Source of the DNA: DASRQK01 sp964401685
GTDB lineage: Bacteria > Bacteroidota > Bacteroidia > Sphingobacteriales > Sphingobacteriaceae
Length of the DNA stretch: 19,465 nt
Assembly (NCBI GenBank): GCA_964401685.1
Contig: CAYNZH010000033.1
Location: forward strand, 1 to 19,465
Direction of reading: 5' to 3'
Shown here piece after piece: positions 13,861 to 19,465 of this stretch (the first letter of the stretch is position 1; each line of letters starts with the position of its first letter). A program made the position numbers and the translations under genes. Under the pieces are notes generated by a model. That model was given only the letters and a program-made list of their open reading frames with translations, did not search any database and was not told the origin of the DNA.

Positions 13861-15153
13861 ATGGTTTCAAGGGCCTTCCATCTAAAAGACAGTGTCCTTT
13901 TCTGTAAGCAGGCATTGCTTTGGGCTTCCGGTTTTGAAAACGCCTGCTTCTTTGACTCCAATGGTTACGCGGATGCGCATGCAAATCTGAACGCCTTTTT
14001 GGCTGTCGGCTCTCAGGATGAATTCTTGTCCACTGCCTATGCGGGGAACAACAGTTTTGGGCGGCTCCAAGCGTTTGTAGACGCAAATCCCGATTGCTGG
14101 ATTCCGGGTTTTTTGAGTTATGATTTAAAGAACGAGACCGAAGACCTCCAAAGCAGACATCCCAATAGGGAACAATTTCCGGATGCCTATTTTTTTATCC
14201 CGACCTATACCCTGCTGATTGGCAAATACAATGTTGAGATCCGAGGGGAAAATCCCGAATCCATCATCCGGGAGATAGCAGCGATGGTTGTGAAAGATCC
14301 GGTCCCCAGACAGACACCAGTGCCTATTCAGCACCGTATGGATCGCGAGGAATACGGTAAATCCTTCAGAAAGCTGCAAGATCATATTCGGAGGGGCGAC
14401 TGCTATGAAGTCAATCTTTGCCAGGAATTTTTTGCCGAGGACGTCCAGATCGATCCTCTTGAGCTCTATCTGGATCTCAATTCGCGATCCAAAACCCCCT
14501 TTTCCTGCTTCTTTAAGGTCGGCGGCAAATACATTCTATCGGCGTCACCGGAGCGATTTTTGGCCAAGCGCGGCTCGACGGTGCTATCGCAGCCGATCAA
14601 AGGCACAGCCAGGAGGAGCTCCGACACACACCAGGACGAGGAAATCAAAAGGCAGCTCGCTCATAGCGAAAAGGAACTTAGCGAAAACTATATGATTGTC
14701 GATCTGGTGCGCAACGATCTGACCCGTTTCGCCCTTCCAGGCACTGTTGCGGTGACCGAACTGGCTAAGATTTATTCCTTTCCACAGGTACATCAGCTGA
14801 TATCGACGATCACCTGTCAGGTCGATGCGCAGCTACCGGTCACGGAAGCTGTTGCCAAGGCTTTTCCTCCCGGTTCTATGACGGGTGCGCCCAAGATCAG
14901 GGCAATGGAACTGATTGATGAAGTTGAAATGAGCCGCAGGGGCGTTTACTCTGGGGTGCTTGGCTATTTTGGTCCCAAAGGAGAATTCGATTTCAGCGTC
15001 GTAATCCGAACCGTAATTTACAATAAGTCAACAGGGTATCTATCCTTCCAAGCTGGCGGAGCGATCACCGCCCTTTCCGATGAAGAGCAGGAATATCAGG
15101 AATGCCTTCTCAAGGCCAAGCCCATATTTGAAAGTCTCTCGCAAACAAATTGA
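13861..15153 (+). CDS. pabB: Aminodeoxychorismate synthase component I
   Basis: A 430-residue chorismate-utilising enzyme of the TrpE/PabB family. PabB makes 4-amino-4-deoxychorismate from chorismate and ammonia for folate synthesis. The chorismate-binding domain (about 165-425) shows HIRRGDCYEVNLCQEF, SPERFLAKRG, PIKGTARR (245-252), DLVRNDLTRFA, FPPGSMTGAPKIRAMELIDEVE and GAITALSDEEQEYQECLLKAKP. Lys247 in PIKGT is the residue that separates PabB from anthranilate synthase TrpE, which has PIAGT; this supports the PabB call. The N-terminal 150 residues are divergent, as in other short PabB proteins. No glutaminase subunit (pabA) or lyase (pabC) is in the window. The gene starts three bases after purA. 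Its substrate is the product of AroC, encoded about 6 kb upstream. Confidence 0.87.
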   Translation: MVSRAFHLKDSVLFCKQALLWASGFENACFFDSNGYADAHANLNAFLAVGSQDEFLSTAYAGNNSFGRLQAFVDANPDCWIPGFLSYDLKNETEDLQSRHPNREQFPDAYFFIPTYTLLIGKYNVEIRGENPESIIREIAAMVVKDPVPRQTPVPIQHRMDREEYGKSFRKLQDHIRRGDCYEVNLCQEFFAEDVQIDPLELYLDLNSRSKTPFSCFFKVGGKYILSASPERFLAKRGSTVLSQPIKGTARRSSDTHQDEEIKRQLAHSEKELSENYMIVDLVRNDLTRFALPGTVAVTELAKIYSFPQVHQLISTITCQVDAQLPVTEAVAKAFPPGSMTGAPKIRAMELIDEVEMSRRGVYSGVLGYFGPKGEFDFSVVIRTVIYNKSTGYLSFQAGGAITALSDEEQEYQECLLKAKPIFESLSQTN

Positions 15154-15196
15154 AAGATTCCCTGTTTTATAAGTAGTTACATCAACACTTAAAAAA

Positions 15197-15352
15197 ATGA
15201 GAACCTTTCTTTTTATCCTCGCCTTTATTCTTATCGCCGTTTGGCTAATTGGTATTTTATGGTATACAGTTAAAGGTCTATTCAACATCGTGCTCGTTGT
15301 TGCCATCGTTGCCTTTATACTGGGTATTTTAAACCGTCCGCGCAGAGCTTAG
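15197..15352 (+). CDS. Lmo0937-like small membrane protein
   Basis: A 51-residue protein starting MRTFLFILAFILIAVWLIG and ending LGILNRPRRA. It has two hydrophobic helices (about 4-22 and 28-46) separated by WYTVKG, and a basic C-terminus. Size, two-helix layout and the short R/P-rich tail match the lmo0937/DUF5670 family of small membrane proteins of unknown function. It begins 43 bases after pabB in the same direction behind an A-rich stretch (AAAAAAATG). No clear promoter or terminator separates it from pabB. It is convergent with the DUF3467 gene. Confidence 0.7.
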   Translation: MRTFLFILAFILIAVWLIGILWYTVKGLFNIVLVVAIVAFILGILNRPRRA

Positions 15353-15379
15353 AGACCTAGCCCACAAATTGCTTGGCTA

Positions 15380-15688
15380 TCAGGCTTGCGCTTCTGGTCC
15401 TCCAAAGTTCATCGGGAAGGGAGGGATATCGTGCGTGTCAATAGGCCCGTTAATCGATTCGTACTTTTGGACGTTGTCTTGCAAGGCATTTAAAAACCGC
15501 TTGGCATGTTCAGGCGTCAGGATAATCCTCGATTTTACCATGGCTTTCGGTAAACCAGGCATGACCCGTATAAAATCCAGAACAAATTCCGTATTGGAGT
15601 GTGTAATAATAGCCAGATTGGAATAAGTTCCCTCTGCCACTTCTTCTGTCAATTCAATGTTTAGCTGATTGTCTGCTTTTTGATCCAT
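15380..15688 (-). CDS. DUF3467 protein
   Basis: A 102-residue cytoplasmic protein. The core reads LNIELTEEVAEGTYSNLAIITHSNTEFVLDFI, then RVMPGLPKAMVKSRIILTPEHAKRFLNALQDNV and NGPI, the pattern of DUF3467, a small domain widespread in bacteria, whose function I do not know. In Bacteroidota it is, to my recollection, often near RNA-polymerase genes; here it is not. A frame open from 15760 would add 24 residues overlapping the DUF1275 gene, but the conserved region begins right after MDQKADNQ, so ATG at 15686-15688 is chosen. It is the last gene of the minus-strand series and may have its own promoter at 15727-15734. Confidence 0.82.
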   Translation of the reverse strand: MDQKADNQLNIELTEEVAEGTYSNLAIITHSNTEFVLDFIRVMPGLPKAMVKSRIILTPEHAKRFLNALQDNVQKYESINGPIDTHDIPPFPMNFGGPEAQA

Positions 15689-15708
15689 AATAACTGTTTT
15701 AATTTCAC

Positions 15709-15734
15709 TGTTCGATTTGCTTCGAACAAAAATA
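15709..15734 (-). promoter_or_regulatory. Possible DUF3467 promoter -7 box and adjacent hairpin
   Basis: On the minus strand TATTTTTG (15727-15734) matches the TAnnTTTG -7 box, but no clear TTTG lies 19-20 bases upstream. Immediately downstream, TGTTCGA (15709-15715) and TCGAACA (15722-15728) form a perfect 7-bp stem with a six-base loop. There is no T-tract, so this is not an intrinsic terminator. It could be an operator or an RNA processing signal between the DUF1275 and DUF3467 genes. Confidence 0.3.
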
Positions 15735-15740
15735 CACAAT

Positions 15741-16475
15741 TTAACGCAGTTTGCCACCACGGAAACCGTGCATCAATATTCTGACGCGGCGGCGGAAGGC
15801 ATCAAAGACCAGCGTCAGAAAGACGAGCAGCGCAGGAACGAAAAACGCTTCATAACTCCAGGCAGCAAAGCAAAATGCTCCGAGAATGCCTCCCCCAATG
15901 AAGAACAAAATGATTCCGGACCGGAGTATCAATCGCTGTTTCAGTCGGCGGGTAAGCTTAAATCTGGAATGAACCAGTGATGCAACAGCAATCCCCAGAT
16001 CGGTCACGATGCCGGTCAGATGGGTGGTACGGACTATCGCATTGGATATGACGGACACCATGCCGTTCTGAAGCCCCATAATGAAAAGCAACATCCCTGG
16101 GAAAACCGTTTCAAAATCTGGGCCTACTTCATTTCGGATCCCATAAAAAGCGATATAAAGCAGGACGATTAATTCAACCAAAAGAGGGAGGGCGTAGGCA
16201 AACCGCGCGTTCCTCCCACTCCACCCCACGTACCATGCGGACAGGAATGTTCCCGCAAAGAAAAGAAATAACCAAAACAAACCCAAGCGGAGGCCTCTAA
16301 AGTTGTCGTTTAGGAGGTCCAAAGCCAGATTTGCAGCATGACCTGTGATATTGGTCGTCAAAACCGAAAATGCGACCAACCCCGCAGCATTGATAAATCC
16401 GGCTGCCGTAGAAAGCAGGATGGCCAACTGCAGGTTGTGCCGGAATGTTCGCTTTTCGCCTGTGGTCCTGAGCAT
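15741..16475 (-). CDS. YoaK/DUF1275 family membrane protein
   Basis: A 244-residue integral membrane protein with about six hydrophobic segments. The family signatures are visible: AAGFINAAGLVAFSVLTTNITGHAANLAL near the N-terminus, and FIMGLQNGMVS followed by VRTTHLTGIVTDLGIAVA in the middle, typical of DUF1275 (YoaK) proteins. Charged residues cluster at the C-terminus (FRRRVRILMHGFRGGKLR). The family is widespread and proposed to include transporters, but no substrate is established. It starts five bases after the M42 peptidase stop, so the two are probably cotranscribed. Confidence 0.85.
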   Translation of the reverse strand: MLRTTGEKRTFRHNLQLAILLSTAAGFINAAGLVAFSVLTTNITGHAANLALDLLNDNFRGLRLGLFWLFLFFAGTFLSAWYVGWSGRNARFAYALPLLVELIVLLYIAFYGIRNEVGPDFETVFPGMLLFIMGLQNGMVSVISNAIVRTTHLTGIVTDLGIAVASLVHSRFKLTRRLKQRLILRSGIILFFIGGGILGAFCFAAWSYEAFFVPALLVFLTLVFDAFRRRVRILMHGFRGGKLR

Positions 16476-16480
16476 TGTTT

Positions 16481-17593
16481 TTATTCCTTGAAGGTACGGA
16501 AATCTTGGCCTGATTTCAGCGCAAGTAGCGTCTCGTAAATCAACCGGATGACATTGTCCACGTCCTCCTTATGGATCATCTCGACTGTCGTGTGCATGTA
16601 CCTAAGGGGCAACGAGATCAGTGCCGATGGAACGCCTGCATTGGAATACGCAAAAGCATCGGTGTCGGTTCCAGTCGACCGGGAAGAGGCCTGGCGTTGA
16701 AAAGGAATCTCGTTTTTCTCAGCAGTCTCAATCAGCAGGCGGTTGAGATTGATCTGGACAGCGGGAGCATAAGACACGACCGGGCCTTTTCCGCAAGCCA
16801 GGTCCCCCTGGGTGATTTTGTTGATCATAGGCGTTTGGGTATCATGGGTGACATCAGTCACTATCGCAAGATCTGGCTGGATGCGGTGTGCAATCATCTC
16901 AGCGCCTTTCAACCCAATTTCCTCCTGCACGGAGTTGACCACGTACAGGCCAAAGGGTAGCTTTTTCTTGTTTTCCTTCAACAGTCGGGCGACCTCGGCA
17001 ATCATAAACCCACCTGCACGGTTGTCAAGGGCTCTACCCACATAATACCGGTCGTTTAGCACCATAAACTCATCTTCATAGGTGATCACCGAACCGACAT
17101 GTATCCCCAATGCTTCTACCTCATCCTTGGACGTACAGCCACAATCTATAAAAATATTTTTCTGGGAGGGCGATTCTTCCTTTTCTCCATTTCTGGTGTG
17201 AATGGCGGGCCAGCCGAAAACAGCTTTCACGATGCCCTTGTCCGTATGAATATTGACTCTCTTGGAGGGGGCAATCTGATGGTCGGAACCACCGTTGCGG
17301 ATGACGTATATGAGGCCATCGTTGGTAATATAATTGACAAACCAGGATATCTCATCGGCATGGGCTTCGATTACGACCTTATAGTCCGCTTTTGGATTGA
17401 TCACGCCGACAGCAGTGCCGTAATGATCCGTATAAACTTCGTCTACAAAGGGTTTTAAATAGTCCAACCACAAGCGTTGGCCCGACCACTCGAAGCCTGT
17501 GGGTGAGGGGTTGTTGATATACTGCTCAAAAAAGGTTAACGAACGTTCGTTAACCACTGCCTGATGTTTCTTCGCCTTGTCTTTATCTTTCAT
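16481..17593 (-). CDS. M42 family metallopeptidase (glutamyl aminopeptidase-like)
   Basis: A 370-residue dinuclear-zinc aminopeptidase of family M42 (PepA/TET/FrvX type), acting on short peptides in the cytoplasm. Metal and catalytic residues are visible: His78 and Asp80 in EAHADEI, Asp190 in GRALDNRAGG, Glu224/Glu225 in VQEEIGLKGA, Asp247 in VTDVTHD, and His334 in LRYMHTTVE. The insertion with ESPSQKNIFIDCG is normal for the family. The first 14 residues (MKDKDKAKKHQAVV) are a lysine-rich extra; homologous sequence begins about NERSLTFFEQY. The start codon overlaps the stop of the ABC ATPase gene as ATGA, indicating coupled translation. A perfect 22-bp palindrome lies at codons 13-20 (see 17534-17555). 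Confidence 0.92.
   Translation of the reverse strand: MKDKDKAKKHQAVVNERSLTFFEQYINNPSPTGFEWSGQRLWLDYLKPFVDEVYTDHYGTAVGVINPKADYKVVIEAHADEISWFVNYITNDGLIYVIRNGGSDHQIAPSKRVNIHTDKGIVKAVFGWPAIHTRNGEKEESPSQKNIFIDCGCTSKDEVEALGIHVGSVITYEDEFMVLNDRYYVGRALDNRAGGFMIAEVARLLKENKKKLPFGLYVVNSVQEEIGLKGAEMIAHRIQPDLAIVTDVTHDTQTPMINKITQGDLACGKGPVVSYAPAVQINLNRLLIETAEKNEIPFQRQASSRSTGTDTDAFAYSNAGVPSALISLPLRYMHTTVEMIHKEDVDNVIRLIYETLLALKSGQDFRTFKE
17534..17555 (-). repeat. Perfect 22-bp palindrome followed by T6, inside the M42 gene
   Basis: The 11-base half GGTTAACGAAC is followed directly by its exact reverse complement. On the coding (minus) strand it is followed by six T's (complement of 17528-17533). Folded with the central ACGT as loop it gives a 9-bp stem plus T-run, the shape of an intrinsic terminator or a strong 5' hairpin, about 40-60 bases into the coding sequence. 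Confidence 0.6.
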
Positions 17594-18276
17594 GTATATT
17601 CTTGATTTTGAGTAAATTTAATAAATATTTCTTCTAAACTGTCTGTCCCGAAGGATTCCTCCATCGATTCGAGCGCAAAGGCAGCGACGATTTTTCCCTG
17701 ATCCAAAAGTATGATGTCATCGCACACTGCGGCCACTTCTTGCATGATGTGACTGGAAAACATTATCGTTTTGGTCTTGCCCAGGTTTTTGATGAGCATC
17801 CTGATGTCCTGCAACTGCTTGGGGTCCAGCCCTGAGGTTGGCTCGTCCAGCATCAACACATCAGGATCGTGCAGTATCGCTTGAGCAAGTCCCACACGTT
17901 GCTTGTATCCTTTGGACAGTTGACTTATTTTCTTGTGTTTTTCAGGATTCAGTCCAGTTCTGTCCAGAGCGTCGTCAATTTTAACGGATGCCTCGGGCAG
18001 TTTGTGGAGATGGGCACAAAAGCTCAGATACTCTAACACGTACATCTCGGGATACATGGGATTTTGCTCGGGAAGGTAACCAAGGGTTCCCTGCGCATTC
18101 ACCTGACCGGAATCGGCCGACAGCACACCCGCGATGATTTTCATGAGTGTGGATTTGCCCGCGCCGTTTGGTCCCAGCAGGCCGAGAATCCGTTTTTCTT
18201 TGGTCTGAAAGGAAATATCGGTCAACACCTGTTGTTGCCCAATCTTTTTCGAAATTTGCCGAACAACGATAGACAT
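17590..18276 (-). CDS. ABC transporter ATP-binding protein, short GldA-like
   Basis: A 228-residue ABC ATPase with a complete nucleotide-binding site: Walker A GPNGAGKST (35-43), Q-loop Gln71 in YLPEQNPMYPEMYV, signature LSKGYKQRVGLAQ (120-132), Walker B VLMLDEP (140-146), D-loop SGLD and switch His176. YLPEQNPMYPEMYVLEYLSF and SQLSKGYKQRVGLAQA are close to GldA, the ATPase of the Bacteroidota gliding-associated transporter. However, the protein is about 70 residues shorter than GldA as I recall it, lacking both the C-terminal extension and roughly 10-15 residues before YLPEQ. No permease gene (such as gldF/gldG) is adjacent, so the partner must be encoded elsewhere. It lies 9 bases after the GDPD gene and overlaps the M42 start by four bases. 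Confidence 0.85.
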   Translation of the reverse strand: MSIVVRQISKKIGQQQVLTDISFQTKEKRILGLLGPNGAGKSTLMKIIAGVLSADSGQVNAQGTLGYLPEQNPMYPEMYVLEYLSFCAHLHKLPEASVKIDDALDRTGLNPEKHKKISQLSKGYKQRVGLAQAILHDPDVLMLDEPTSGLDPKQLQDIRMLIKNLGKTKTIMFSSHIMQEVAAVCDDIILLDQGKIVAAFALESMEESFGTDSLEEIFIKFTQNQEYT

Positions 18277-18285
18277 TTCGGGATT

Positions 18286-19230
18286 TTACTTTATAAATGA
18301 AGAAGATACGCCAGTCTCCTTTCTATAGGTGCGCAGCGCCTCACCGGCCAGCTCAGGATTGTCGGTGGATATAATATCGGCTCCCCTTTCGACTAATCCT
18401 TTATAAACGTCTGCGCCTTTGGCTTGAGCCTGCGCATCTAGATTGCCCATGGTTCCCAATATACACATGATGCCGTGGCCGTGCAAGAGTTCATAGACTC
18501 CCCGATCGACTTCGCTCGTGCCCACAAAAGCTACCAGCCGGTTGTCTGGGATATTCCGGTCATTGAGTCTGAGCAAGTCTCCCGCCATACGTATTGAAGC
18601 GGAAATCATAAGTTGGGGATCCAGGCCATGTACCAGAGCAGCTTCATCCGCACTATACGTAATGATCACACTATAGGACTCCGCGCGTTTACGGTGTACA
18701 GCGTCAACCACCCTGGCGTAAGGCACGCCTCTTTTTACGTCGAGGGTAAATACAACCTTGCCCCTGCCCCACTCTAATGCCTCATCCAGAGTCGGTATTT
18801 TGTAACTAGTAAGGACGCCTTTCGGATCTTTCAGCTGCAGGGAGCGAATTTCATCAAAAGACTTGTCACTGACCTTGCCGTTGCCGTTGGTCGTGCGATC
18901 CAGGGTTTCATCGTGCATCAAAATCAGCACCGAATCCCTGGTCATCCGTATATCAAATTCGATAATCAACGCCTGCTGCTCAGCTCTAAATCGAAAGGTT
19001 TCCAAGGCGTTTTCAGGGTACCCATCGGTCGGACCGCCCCGGTGTGCGCTCACCAAAGGGTAACGCTTCTCATCGTAAGTCAGGAAGCGGTAAAGGTCAT
19101 CCGTAGAACTCAATTGAATGCCGGAAACTGCCCCGTTGAACAGTCCATTTCCCGTCGTAGGCTGTACGCAGGAAAGGCTTAGTGAACTGAGAATGACGAC
19201 TAAAGAAAAAGCGAAGCTCCTGAAAAACAT
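18286..19230 (-). CDS. Glycerophosphodiester phosphodiesterase family lipoprotein
   Basis: A 314-residue secreted GDPD-domain protein. The N-terminal signal ends at a lipobox-like SLSLSC with Cys21, so it is probably a lipoprotein. The GDPD TIM-barrel starts at SAHRGG (61-66) with His63 and Arg64, then PENALETF (Glu73, Asn74), EFDIRMTRDSVLILMHD (Glu91, Asp93, His106), LDRTTNGNG, and TLDVKRG with Asp164 and Lys166. It ends with VERGADIISTDNPELA. Such enzymes hydrolyse glycerophosphodiesters to glycerol-3-phosphate and an alcohol; the true substrate is unknown. It is the first gene of the minus-strand series. In its upstream region TATCTTTA (19249-19256, minus) resembles a -7 box, but no matching -33 box is at the usual distance. 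Confidence 0.9.
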   Translation of the reverse strand: MFFRSFAFSLVVILSSLSLSCVQPTTGNGLFNGAVSGIQLSSTDDLYRFLTYDEKRYPLVSAHRGGPTDGYPENALETFRFRAEQQALIIEFDIRMTRDSVLILMHDETLDRTTNGNGKVSDKSFDEIRSLQLKDPKGVLTSYKIPTLDEALEWGRGKVVFTLDVKRGVPYARVVDAVHRKRAESYSVIITYSADEAALVHGLDPQLMISASIRMAGDLLRLNDRNIPDNRLVAFVGTSEVDRGVYELLHGHGIMCILGTMGNLDAQAQAKGADVYKGLVERGADIISTDNPELAGEALRTYRKETGVSSSFIK

Positions 19231-19325
19231 AGAAATGGGTATTTGCCGTAAAGATAGCGAATTTTATGCCAAAATACGAGGCCAGCGAAGCGGAAACCGA
19301 CCAAAAAATTAATTTTCAAAATATT

Positions 19326-19357
19326 CTTGCATCGTATGCTGGAAGGTTCTATATTTG
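19326..19357 (+). promoter_or_regulatory. Promoter of tRNA-Gln
   Basis: CTTG (19326-19329), 20 bases, then TATATTTG (19350-19357), a perfect TAnnTTTG. Transcription should start near 19363, about 48 bases before the tRNA. An AT palindrome AAAATTAATTTT (19305-19316) just upstream could act as an upstream activating element. Confidence 0.65.
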
Positions 19358-19410
19358 CAGTCCATTTGCAAGACATCGTTTCTATGCGATAGACGGCTTA
19401 AAAGGGGTAT

Positions 19411-19465
19411 TGCCCGATAGTATAATGGTAGTACGACAGATTTTGGTTCTGTTTGTCTAGGTTCG
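19411..19465 (+). tRNA. tRNA-Gln (anticodon UUG), 3' end cut by the window
   Basis: The 5' acceptor strand is TGCCCGA (19411-19417), followed by a D-arm with AATGGTAGT. A 5-bp anticodon stem ACAGA/TCTGT encloses the loop TTTTGGT with anticodon TTG, so it reads CAA (Gln). The T-arm begins CTAGG TTCG at the window edge. The 3' half of the T-stem and acceptor stem lie beyond position 19465. Confidence 0.93.

Noticed and set aside
19266..19460. 64-residue plus-strand frame at the right edge
   Set aside because: It runs through the tRNA-Gln promoter and into the tRNA itself.

Overview
The window looks like chromosomal DNA of a member of the Bacteroidota, probably of the Cytophagia/Sphingobacteriia side. 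The family content fits (BshA/BshB1 bacillithiol enzymes, DAHP synthase fused to a C-terminal chorismate mutase, DUF4294, DUF3467, a GldA-like ABC ATPase, a Bacteroidota-type M42 peptidase). Several intergenic regions also carry the phylum's promoter pattern, a TTTG-like -33 box, 18-20 bases, then TAnnTTTG. The genes are housekeeping and densely packed. No mobile element, CRISPR array or gene-free stretch over 300 bases is visible.

Layout. (1) 36-239, minus: a small lipoprotein. (2) 406-3539, plus: a methylcrotonyl-CoA-carboxylase-like carboxyltransferase, then bshA and a small two-helix membrane protein. (3) 3562-8134, plus: an aromatic amino-acid operon, pheA - DAHP synthase/chorismate mutase - aroA - aroC. 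(4) 8153-9542, minus: a secreted DUF4294 protein followed by bshB1, convergent with aroC. (5) 9578-15352, plus: the bifunctional (p)ppGpp enzyme Rel, fur, purA, pabB and a 51-residue membrane protein. (6) 15380-19230, minus: a tightly spaced series reading GDPD lipoprotein, ABC ATPase, M42 peptidase, DUF1275 membrane protein, DUF3467 protein. (7) The first 55 bases of tRNA-Gln(UUG) at the right edge, behind its own promoter.

The most interesting element is at 3562-3753, ahead of pheA. A clear promoter is followed by a 21-codon open frame whose middle reads Phe-Trp-Tyr-Ser-Gly-Tyr-Phe-Tyr-Phe. The last codons and stop of this frame contain a 10-base sequence identical to the 3' side of a strong intrinsic terminator just upstream of pheA, so the two compete for the same partner strand. 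This has the architecture of a ribosome-mediated transcription attenuator sensing all three aromatic amino acids. It would control the common shikimate route (DAHP synthase, EPSP synthase, chorismate synthase) as well as the Phe branch (chorismate mutase, PheA). The product of aroC, chorismate, is also the substrate of PabB further along, which is transcribed separately.

Other points of interest: a perfect 22-bp palindrome followed by six T's just inside the M42 peptidase gene; a short upstream frame whose stop overlaps the rel start codon; an inverted repeat over the fur promoter; and the two bacillithiol genes flanking the aromatic operon in opposite orientations. All functional calls rest on reading motifs by eye; no search or folding calculation was run.
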